Shown here in pieces: positions 46,301 to 55,267 of a DNA stretch of 64,000 nucleotides; the first letter of the stretch is position 1, and every line of letters starts with the position of its first letter. Source of the stretch: Ceratopteris richardii (taxonomy: Eukaryota > Streptophyta > Polypodiopsida > Polypodiales > Pteridaceae); assembly GCA_020310875.1 (NCBI GenBank), contig CM035431.1, positions 15,531,767 to 15,595,766 of the forward strand, given 5' to 3'. Made by a program: the position numbers and the translations under genes. Below the pieces are notes generated by a model. The model was not told where the DNA came from and made no database searches. It saw only the letters and a program-made list of their open reading frames with translations.

Positions 46301-47890
46301 GGGGTATTTTGGATTTCAATGTATTCCTCCTTGTCTTGCATCCATCCTGTAGGTATTTCTTGAATTGGGAAAGAATACTCTTCACTAGAATCTTTTACCT
46401 TGCCTTTAGCTTTAGTAACTTCATTATTTGTGGTTCATATCCTCCAAGTTGTATTTGAGGGGTGTCTTCCTGCCCCTTCTGTGGTCTGTGATGGGCTCTC
46501 CCAATCCATCAACCTGGATTCTCTCCTCATCTTCATCATAACCTTCAATCATGCAAGAATTATTAAGAAAAATTCCAAAACAAGAGCAAGAGTTGCCTAC
46601 TTGGAGCCAATTTAGAATATCCTCTTCTTCCTCAAAATCTATTTGGGGTTGGTCCTCTGATTCTGGTTCCATGCAAATGCCAACTGTTTGCATCATGCTG
46701 GTGTTTCCTTGATTATATGGGCCCTCTTCTAGATGAATCTATGTCAGCTCTTGCCCTTTCTTTTGTACCAACATAGTGTCCTTGCCCCAATCGTGAATGA
46801 CACTTGCATGCCTCAGCCATGGTCTTCCAATTAAGAGGGGAAATCCCTTTTCAACCTAGGGCAATCTTAAAACCACAAAATCCAGAATGAATAGATTACC
46901 TTGTACTTCAAGTGGAACTTTTGGGATCACTCCCAAGGGCCTTACTTTGCTCTGATATGCCAAAATAATAGTGAAATTTGCAGACCTTGAAGGGTGGAGT
47001 CCAATCTTTTCCATTGTATGTTCAGGCATCAAGTTAATGCCAGAACCACCATCCACAATAACTCCTTGAAATTCATGACCTTTGATAGATATTGTCAGTC
47101 GAGGACTTTTATAATCTGTAAGGGGTGCTTCCCCTACATGTTTTCCTTTATTTAAAACAACAGTCTTTGCTACCAAACTTGTAGTGGAGGCCTCATCAAT
47201 TATCTGCAATAGTTCTGCCCTGAATTTCCCATCCATCTTTATTAAATAAAAAATACTAACCTCCTTTTTCATGGATTTGAGAAGTTTTGAAGCCTCTGAT
47301 TCCTTAAGAGCATGGGCTCCAATTGACTTACCAAACTCCTCCTGAGCCCTGTTGAATGCATGCCCAATGGCATCACTGGTACATATGAGATCTCCTTTTT
47401 GCCTTGTATCTGCACATGCAGTGGCCTTGTCTTCAGATGTCTCTTTGTCTTTGTTCAATCCATCAATTCTTGGTTGTTGAACTATATCTACTTGAGCCTT
47501 TCCTTTATTTCTTGTTTGCACTATAAAAGATTCTATTTCTTCTAACTGCACCACCCTGGTAGATGGTGATGGCTCATTGACTTTGATCTAACATTTCTTC
47601 TTTGTGCACAAAAATCATTTGAATATGGGGCCCGAATGAACACGCTTCATTCTTAAGACAACAATTTGTATAGTGGTCTCTGGCCTCTGGGCAGTTTCTA
47701 CAAGGAGGGGCACTTCTGGTAGAGTGCACCTACTTTGATAGTGCCCACATTCTCCACATCTGAAACAAATGATTGGCCTTCTAGGCCCATTTGCAAAGTG
47801 TTGAAGCTGAAGGTCAAGGACAAAGCACAGGAGCACATCAAAGAGGTGGACACCCAAGAAGAAGGAGCAAGTAGGGAGCTCCAAGAAGTG
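43360..47890 (-). mobile_element. Ty3-type element: zinc knuckle, protease, RT, RNase H, integrase
   Basis: Minus strand, in the canonical Ty3 order. A zinc knuckle CFRCGECGHYQSRC lies near 47760, an aspartic protease within 47554-46856 (GVIVDGGSGINLMPE) and reverse transcriptase in 46341-45508 (RICIDFRALNKVTIPDGFPMP, DGFSGYNQI, MPFGLRNAPATF). RT end and RNase H are in 45492-44524 (FHIHVDASAYAVGAVLTQ, TEREALAMVFAVQKFRHYLLG). Integrase follows from about 44340 (CDVCKRCG zinc finger, FDFVGPIYPP) to 43526. No chromodomain is evident. Gag and LTRs are not identified. The reading is remarkably continuous for its size, broken in only a handful of places. The wording is closest to plant Tat/Athila-type (OTA) elements; this is tentative. 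Confidence 0.9.
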
Positions 47891-47999
47891 TATGTCAAAT
47901 TTTCAGAAGAAATCCCTATAAAAATAGTGATTCTCATCACTTAAATTCATTGTAAATATCATTTTCTATTTTTGTAACTCCATTTTCTTCAAGCCAAGG

Positions 48000-48414
48000 A
48001 GTCATCGAGCTTGGGGAGTATTAGAAGTATCATCCTACCAATTTTCATAATTTGTAGACTTCGTTTGAGCCCTCAAATAAGCCCTGGTACTTAATTTTTA
48101 ACTAGGCCGGACACTAGGTCTGGACAGGGCCAAAAGTAGTCAAAAAACTATAAAAAGAGCTAGAGATCTCATTTTTTAGGTTAGCTGGTTAGAGAATAGA
48201 GCTTTGTAAGAGAAATCTTTTGCAATCGAAGCTTTCCATTGTTCCTCTCTTTGATCTTACCTTGTGCGCGTGTGTGTGTATGTGTGTGCATGCTTGTGTG
48301 CTTTCACTCATGCACTTGTGCCTTCACTTGCTCGTGGTCTTCATACTGGTCCTCACGTCTCTGCGGATTGACAAGTAAAGGAGGTGGTGCTTACGCTTGA
48401 GCTACACCAAATTT
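48000..48414 (+). repeat. Ty3-type LTR (with preceding purine tract)
   Basis: A purine-rich GAGCTTGGGGAGTA at about 48010-48024 is followed by roughly 385 bp ending TACACCAAATT at the PBS. The TATA box CTATAAAAAG at 48148-48157 and a GT-rich stretch at about 48265-48300 lie inside. The exact left terminus (near 48025) is inferred. No second copy is in the window, so whether this is a 5' LTR or a recombined LTR with internal sequence on both sides cannot be decided. Confidence 0.6.
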
Positions 48415-48432
48415 TGGCGCCGTTGTCGGGGA
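48415..48432 (+). other. primer binding site, tRNA-Asp type
   Basis: TGGCGCCGTTGTCGGGGA differs at one position from the TGGCGCCGTTGCCGGGGA site used by plant Athila/Tat/Ogre elements, which is complementary to tRNA-Asp. It marks the inner edge of the LTR and identifies the element as Ty3-type. Confidence 0.9.
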
Positions 48433-49265
48433 GAGAGCTTCGAGGACGAGCATTGTGATGGTAAGATCGTAGATTTGCGATGTTGGAAGGTAAAAAAACT
48501 GTCATTTTTGTTCATTTTCTGATTTTTCCTCTTCATCTTCATCATCATCACCATCTTCATCTTCTTCCATCTTCTTCTTCATAGAAATTTCTTGTTTTTT
48601 AGTGCATTTTTACCATTTTCATACCATTTTTCATGCATTATTGTGTGAGAAGGAGTTAGGAGATGCAAGGGAGAGCAAGCACCTGTGTTTTTTCATGATT
48701 TTTTGCACATACGGAGCTCGCCATTGCTCGGTGCTCAAAAATTCGAATTTCCCGCCAAAAAACACAATTTTGTGATGAAAATCGCGATTTTGTGAAAAAT
48801 TCAAATTTTTTTGAAAATCGCAATTTTCTATTTCGTGCCTAAAAGCTTTCTGAAAGAAACACGATTTTGTGGTCATTCTTAGAATCGCGATTCTCTAATT
48901 GTGCTCAGAATCACGATTCTCTAAGTTTTTCAAAAACACGATTCTCTGGATGTGCTCAAAATCGCGATTTTTTCCAAAAGGTCCTGTTTCCTTGTTTTGA
49001 CCCGAGGAGCCTGATTTGACATAACTTTTTCATCCAAAGTCCATTTTTTGAGCTCGCTAGCTCTATAGGTAGACTAATTTGAAGTTGACCCTCAAGCGGG
49101 ACTAGGGAACCAAGGGGACTCCAAAGGATTTTGAACCATAGCAAGGGGAAATTTTGGACTCTTAACCAAAGCTTATGAACCTGAGATCTGGTAGACACCT
49201 AGGCAAGGATAGACAAAGCATTAGATCTTCTCAGTCATTGTGATGAGGAGGGTTAGGATATCTCA
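48433..49265 (+). mobile_element. leader of the tRNA-Asp-primed Ty3 element
   Basis: Downstream of the PBS is a T/C-rich stretch (CTTCATCTTCATCATC near 48530) and then the palindrome array described separately. No gag domain is recognisable. Long leaders are usual in Athila and Ogre elements. Confidence 0.5.
48746..48974. repeat. array of degenerate ATCGCGAT palindromes
   Basis: At least six copies of a palindromic word around (A/G)AATC(G/A)CGATT(T/C) occur in 230 bp. The perfect 14-bp palindrome AAAATCGCGATTTT is at 48778-48791, with variants near 48813 (AAAATCGCAATTTT), 48859 (ACACGATTTTG), 48881 (AGAATCGCGATTCT), 48907 (AGAATCACGATTCT), 48935 (ACACGATTCT) and 48958 (AAAATCGCGATTTT). Spacing is about 25-45 bp, with partial repeats of the linkers TCTCTAA and GTGCTCA. 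Confidence 0.85.
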
Positions 49266-49664
49266 ATGTTCATGTGTCAGCCCTTGCTAGAAGAATGTGA
49301 CCCTAGTGATGTCATAGAAGAAGAAGAGAATGACGATGATATAGAGTCCATTGTGATGGATAATTGCTTTAACTCAGAGCAGCACTATCTAGAAGATATA
49401 GGAGTGTTCACCCAAAAAGAAGAAGAACCTCTCACAAGTATTAAAACGGTAAATTCAAAGGATGGAAGTGAGAGCAGTCAAAAGAAACAGAAAAGAAAAA
49501 CAATGAAACAAGAAGAGGAGGAATCATTGTTTGAAGTACCAGAAAACTTCAAGAAATATGAAGTTGACGACCACAAAATTTTGGTACGAATGCCTAAGAG
49601 AGAGGCCATCATAGGAGAATCATATGATAATAAAGAAAAGATAGAAAATTGTAGTGACCATTGA
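49266..49664 (+). CDS. unrecognised acidic, Lys-rich frame
   Basis: A 133-codon frame (to 49664) beginning MFMCQPLLEE. It is strongly acidic in residues 15-65 with Asp/Glu runs, then Lys/Gln/Glu rich. No domain is recognised and no signal peptide or membrane segment is visible. It follows the leader of the tRNA-Asp-primed Ty3 element and could be part of that element's gag region or of an extra frame, as known in some Ogre/Tat elements. It could also be a fortuitous frame in A/G-rich DNA. I assign no function. Confidence 0.35.
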   Translation: MFMCQPLLEECDPSDVIEEEENDDDIESIVMDNCFNSEQHYLEDIGVFTQKEEEPLTSIKTVNSKDGSESSQKKQKRKTMKQEEEESLFEVPENFKKYEVDDHKILVRMPKREAIIGESYDNKEKIENCSDH

Positions 49665-49788
49665 AGAGAACGAAGAGAGATGCACATACATAGGAGATGA
49701 CCTAAGTACAAGAGACTTAACTTTAGTTCTAGAATTTTCAAAAGTCATGAGATTGAGAAAATCTATATAATTTAGTTTTACCAACTGA

Positions 49789-49790
<2 letters not shown>

Positions 49791-49864
<74 letters not shown>
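49791..49864 (+). repeat. (GA)n microsatellite, about 36 units
   Basis: Uninterrupted GA repeat of about 73 bp. The length and purity imply a young, unstable locus. The Leu/Ser-repeat frames on the opposite strand are simple translations of it. Confidence 0.98.
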
Positions 49865-49868
<4 letters not shown>

Positions 49869-50058
49869 TGAGAAAGAGTTCATTTTGTATGACTGAGAAA
49901 TATTTGAGCTTCTCTGAGTGAGAAAGCACCTGTAAAGTTTTTGAGTTTCCATAGTTATCAGAAGAATTAATAGAAGTTTTGTGTATGAGACTCTCTCCTT
50001 CATCTCCATGCTTTGCCTATTGTGGTAATGAGTTCAAAAGTTCAAGTTTTTCAAGCAA

Positions 50059-50335
50059 ATTGATGCTTGGCATCGAGTTGAGCTAATAAATTCTAATTTC
50101 ATTCTGTGAGTTCTAAGTATTGTTGAATCTCCTTGAAAACATGAGGTTTTTGAAGCAAGTCAATGCCTAACATCGAATTTCAGCATAAAGCCAATGCCTA
50201 GCATCGAATTCCCACATAAAAGTGGTTTTCTTTATATCTGTGTTCATGGGGCTATTTTAGGTGCTGAAAAAGTTGCAAAAACACACCAATTCGATGACTG
50301 GCATTGAATTCTTGCTGCAAGTCGATGCTAAGTTG
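50059..50335. repeat. dispersed array of GATGC..GCATC palindromes
   Basis: Five related imperfect palindromes: TTGATGCTTGGCATCGAG (about 50060), TCAATGCCTAACATCGAATT (about 50160), CCAATGCCTAGCATCGAATT (about 50191), TTCGATGACTGGCATTGAATT (about 50290) and a half copy GTCGATGCTAAG (about 50321). Linkers (GCAAGTC and GAATTC) are also partly shared. No gene overlaps them. Confidence 0.8.
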
Positions 50336-50580
50336 AAAACTTTTATTTTTAGATAAGTGCTTTAAGTAAAACAAGTAAAATTTCCTATTTTGATAGTTAG
50401 ACATAGCCATCTTGTGAAGGCCATAACTTGATGTGTAGTGAAGTGTTTCTAGCAAATAATAGCTTGTTGGAAAGTCTTCTTTTCTAATTTTATTCAGTAA
50501 AAAATCTTGGCTAAATAATATTTGTGTGAAGAGAAATAAGCAAAAGAGTGAAGGTATGTGATTTTAGTGACTAGAAATTT

Positions 50581-50677
50581 CCCTTGGCTTGTATGTACGC
50601 CTATTGCCCTAATGGGCTACTTATCTTTGTACATTCTCTAGTAATACATTCAGTATTGTGCATTGTGTTCCAAGCTC
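50581..50677 (+). repeat. fragment of family X LTR, plus orientation
   Basis: CTTGTATGTACGCCTATTGC through TTCCAAGCT matches the middle to late part of the LTR at 55038-55267. It lies directly left of the minus-strand family X body. Confidence 0.85.
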
Positions 50678-50684
50678 CCAAGTG

Positions 50685-53600
50685 ATGTGCATTCCAACCA
50701 TGATGGGCTGCAAGTGCACAAATGCTCCGAATAGTAGTCATACGGCATGTAGGTGCAAAGGTCTCATCAAAATCAATGTCTCTTTCCTGCACATAACCCT
50801 TTGCAACAAGCCTATCCTTATACCTGTCAACTGTACCATCACATTTATGCTTCAGCTTGTATATCCACTTAGTGCCAATGGCCTTCTTGCAAGGAGGCAA
50901 GTCACATAAAGACCATGTGCCATTCTTCATTATAGCATCATATTCAGATTGCATAGTAGCCATCCAATTTTTTGAATTATGTGCTTCATCAAAAGAAACA
51001 TGCTCATTCTCATCATAGAGACTAGACGCAGCCATAGCATAGCAATCTGATGCAAAGGAGGCACTATGAGAGTCTGAACGAGTATGGTATGATGCTATGT
51101 CATCAACAAGTGCATCATGTAAATCAGCATTAGAAATGGAATTATCTGCATCATCATATGAAACCTACAAAGGCTGAGAAGTTGCCTCATTAGGACCAAC
51201 ACTAGACTTTCCACTTGTAAAAAGAGGCATCAAAGTATCATACATGTCTTTGGAGCTAACAAATGTCTCCTTAGTACATGAAAGCAATGGCTGAATAGCA
51301 TCTTCCACAAAGACAACATCACGGGTAACCAGAATGCATTTAGTCTGTGGATGATACAGACGATAGCCTTTACTTTCAGAACTGTACCCAACAAAAATAC
51401 ATTTTACTGCCTTATCATCCAATTTTCTGCGATGTTGTTCAGGCACTAGTGCATATGCCAAACAACCAAAAACACGCAGATGAGCAACAGATGGCTTGCA
51501 GTCATGCCAAGCCTCATATGGAGTGATAGATTGCAGCGCTTTAGTGGGACACCTGTTCAGTACATATGCTACACACATGACAGCCTCAAGCCAGAAACTA
51601 TGTGGTAAAGCCTGACTCTTGACCGTGCACCTCACCATCTCCATAAGTGACCTATTCTTTCATTCAGCAACTCCATTCTGTTGAGGTGTATACGACATTG
51701 TACACTGGCGTTTTATCTCACGTTCAGCCAGAAATGCATTAAAATCAGAAGACATATATTCCCCCCCGATCAGAACGGAGGGTGCCCATTTTACATGCTG
51801 ACAGATTTTCAGCCAAAACCAAAAACTGTTTAAAGCACATGAACACTTCGGACTTTGCTTTAATGCATGCCTGGAAAAATAATCAATGAAAGTCACAAAG
51901 TAAAGGTAATTTCCAAGAGAGGGTGTCTGCATAGGACCACAAACATCACTATGTACAAGCTGTAATTTTTATGTAGCCCGAACTGAACCATCTTTTGGAA
52001 AGGAGCAACGCTGCATTTTGCCCAAAATACAGCCTTCACAAACATGTTTTCCAGGTGCCTCAAGTTTGGGCAAAGATGATAACATTTCAAATTTCTACAG
52101 GCGTAGCAAACTAGCAAAATTCAGATGACCAAAGCATGCATGCCAAAGCTTTGCATCTGACATAGCTTGAGAATGATTTACTGCACATGCCAAATCATTT
52201 TCAGATCTTTCATAGTCTATGAGCTTATAGAGCACACGACATAAAATGCCAGAAGCAATAATAACATCCCCATTTGATAGATCATGAACTGTACATTTGT
52301 CATCAACAAATTTCATAACCAAGCCAATCTTGGCTAATGCAGAAACTGATACCAGATTCTTCTTGATCCCTCGCACAAATAAAGCATCTGACAAAGTAAA
52401 AGAACTACCATCAGCAGTAGTCAAAATGATCTTACCAACTCCCATAACAAGATAAGAGGATTTGTTAGCGCATGTAACAGTATTCCCTGTAGGGGCAGGC
52501 TTGAGTGAAGAGAAGAAACTGCGCTGCGAGGTAATATGTTTGGTCGCCCCACTATCAAAGTACCAAACATCTGAGTCTACTACAGACATGCACTGCTCAT
52601 GAGAAGATGGGTCAAAACTGCAAACAGTAGTGAACGCCCATTCTTCTTCCTGCACAAGATTAGCAGACTTCATTTTTGGTGTAGAGACTTTTGCAACAAC
52701 CATTCCAACCTCTTTCTTCTTTGCCTCTTTTGCAGCGAGTTTTGGACAGTTCTTTATGATATGATCATTCCCTTTACAGTACTTACAAAACTATTTCTAC
52801 TTTTCTGATTTTTTTCTCATCTTTGTGTTGGTTCTTCGAATGTGCAGCATTTGCAAATTTCTGCTTACTAGTAGAAGAACTCCATTTTCATTTGCCCTTC
52901 TGACTAGCTAGGAAAGCTTGATCTGTAGCACGCATAATGGACCTGTTCTGCCTGGACTGATTTTCCTGCAACAGAACAGAGACTAACTCCTCAAATGACA
53001 AGGCATTTGGATTGCCTTTCATCATCAACCGAAGAGTAGAAGCAAAACTCTGATATGAATCAGGAAGACCATTCAGAACGGTCTGCACAAGTGAGCTATC
53101 TGGTATAACCTCATCAACAGAAATCAACTATTCCTTCAAGTCTTTGATCTTTGTTAGGAAATTGTCCATAGAATCACCTTCATTCATGTGCTCACTCTCC
53201 AACTGTTTTCAAAGGTAAGCAACACGAGCCTCATTCCTAGCTTTGTACAATGTGGTAAGTGTATCCCAAGCATCCTTAGCTGTTCTACAAGAGTAAATAT
53301 GAGGAAAAATGGCACGTTTGACAGACAAAGCTATCAATGCATGTGCGTGGGCATCTCTGCCATCCCAACGAATCTGCTTTGCAGTAGGTGCAGTAGAAAC
53401 AGTAGCACAAATAGGAATCTACACAATATCATCTTTGACACCATCTCCATCAGCTCCAGGACCTGTATTTTCAGTAGTTGTTGTTACAGCTGTAACAGGA
53501 CGTCTTTCAACACCCTGCACAATGTTCCACAATCCTTTTGCAACCAATACATGTCGCATCATATAAGCCCATAATGGGTAGTTGGTACCATCCAACTTAT

Positions 53601-53930
53601 CCTCAACCGCCAACATACGGAATACATCACTGCTTTCAGCCATGGCCGGTGACTAAAATACCTTGATGCAGAAAATTGACTGTATCTCAAAAAGTTGAAT
53701 AGAACTGCCCAAACAAATTCTGCTAGACCTGCAGACTTCGAGACGCTTATACTGGCAAAAAGAAACTGGTATATACCTTTGGCACAAAAAGACAAAATAG
53801 CCTGCACAAGTGCTGCGACAGTGCATTCGGAGGATGAAACGAGCTCAGACCCTGAGTCTGCTCACCAAATTTTGTGTGAATCTGATCTGAGACTACAAAC
53901 GGAGGAGTGTCGACGGCACCCTAGATGATT
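50685..53930 (-). mobile_element. copia family X, leader to early reverse transcriptase
   Basis: Minus strand. Leader 53930 to about 53645, gag start at 53643 (MAESSDVFRMLAVEDKLDGT), gag to about 52890, zinc-knuckle region near 52760, and protease/GAG-pre-integrase 52700-52095 (WYFDSGATKHITSQ). Integrase runs from about 52000 to 51170 ([10 protein letters not shown], then the KCIFVGYSSESKGYRLYHP block), and the beginning of reverse transcriptase from 51035 to 50690. This is the better preserved relative of the copy at 8.9-18.4 kb and shows that copy's pre-insertion sequence around GTTGG. Broken, with several interruptions. Confidence 0.9.
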
Positions 53931-55037
53931 GATTTTGAGAAGAGTCCAACTGAAAGCACCTTATATGTTAAGCGTGCTAATGATGTGCTTGTAATCATTG
54001 TTGTCTATGTTGACGACATGCTGCTCACTGGTCTTATTGAGAAGCATATTGCTGATTTCAAGGCTGATTTGCATGCCTCATTTGAGATGTTTGATTTGGG
54101 GCATTTGCATCACTGTATGGGCATTCAATTTATGCAAGTTGATGGTGGAATGGCTTTGTGTCAAACGAAATATATTGACACATTATTGCAGCGTTTGGCC
54201 TTGAAGACTGTAAGCCTATTGCCACTCCTATGGAGACCGTTTACGATTGAGTCTTCATGATGCTGGAGATGCATTTGATGCTGTTCTCTATCAACACGCT
54301 GTTGAATTCTTGATTTACTTATGCATTAATCGGCCATATATTCAGTTTGTTGTCTCACAGATGAGCAGGTTTATGCATTGCCCAGGAGTCACGCATTGGA
54401 AGGCGGTTAAGCGCATCTTTCGCTTCTTGAGTGGGACTCGGCTACTTGGGTTGCTTTATCCCAAGGGGGGATCACTACCGCTAGATTTGCATGCTTTTTT
54501 TGACTCAGATTGGGCTGGTTGCTATGACACTTGTGTGTCCACCAGTGGTTTTTGCTTCATGCTTGGTAGCTCATGTATATCTCGGTTGAGCAAGAAGCAG
54601 CCTACTATGGCCACTTCCAGTTGTGAGGCTGAGTTTAGGGAAGCTTTCACAATGACTGTTGAGTGTGTGTGGCTCAAACGCCTTATGGTTGATTTGGGTG
54701 TTGGTAAGTCTTCTGCCACCACCATCTTCACTGACAGTCAGAGCGCATTGGCAGTTGCGAGGAACCCTATGTTCCATGCTCGCACTAAGCACATTGAGGT
54801 GCATTATCACTATGTCACGGAGAGGCTCTCTGCTGGGGAGATCAGCTTGGCATATGTGCCCATGGAGGAGAACATTGCAGACCTTTTCACGAAGGCTCTG
54901 CCTAGGGAGAAGTTTGAAGCTTTCTGCAAAGCTTTGGGCTTACTTCCTTTTGTGGAGTGATTTCCACATAGCTTGGCACTTCCTTATACATGAGTGCCAG
55001 CTCCTTGTTCAGCGCATCACTCCCAGGGGGGATCTCT
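53931..55037 (+). mobile_element. copia family X, late reverse transcriptase and RNase H
   Basis: Plus strand: reverse transcriptase from the YVDDMLLTG motif (near 54008) onward, then RNase H (SDWAGCYDTCVSTSGF near 54510, KKQPTMATSSCEAEF near 54600, FHARTKHIEVHYHYV near 54775) ending at 54960. A purine tract CCCAGGGGGGATC lies just before the LTR at 55038. It meets the minus-strand part of the same family at about 53930, in opposite orientation. Few interruptions. Confidence 0.9.
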
Positions 55038-55267
55038 TGATATATTTATGTAGTGATGTGTGTGAACACACTAGGACTTTCGAGAAACTTTTTTCAAGTG
55101 TTAGGAGGTTTTTTTCCCCTAGCTTGTATATACGCCTATTGCCCTAATGGGCTACTTATTTTTGTATATTCTCTAGTAATACATTCAGTATTGTGCATTG
55201 TGCTCCAAGCTTCTTCTTCTTCTTCCTTGTGTTGTTCGCGTGCTTCCACACAAGCCTAACTCCAACA
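55038..55267 (+). repeat. 3' LTR of copia family X
   Basis: TGATATATTTATG...CTCCAACA, 230 bp, matching the reverse complement of 18128-18356. It contains the TATTGCCCTAATGGGCTACTTA segment shared by all family X LTR pieces in the window. Confidence 0.9.

Noticed and set aside
49620-50009. Leu/Ser-repeat frame opposite the GA microsatellite
   Set aside because: It is produced by the dinucleotide repeat and has no independent support.
50059-50335. CRISPR-like array
   Set aside because: Repeats are irregularly spaced, vary strongly, and the surroundings are plant retroelements.
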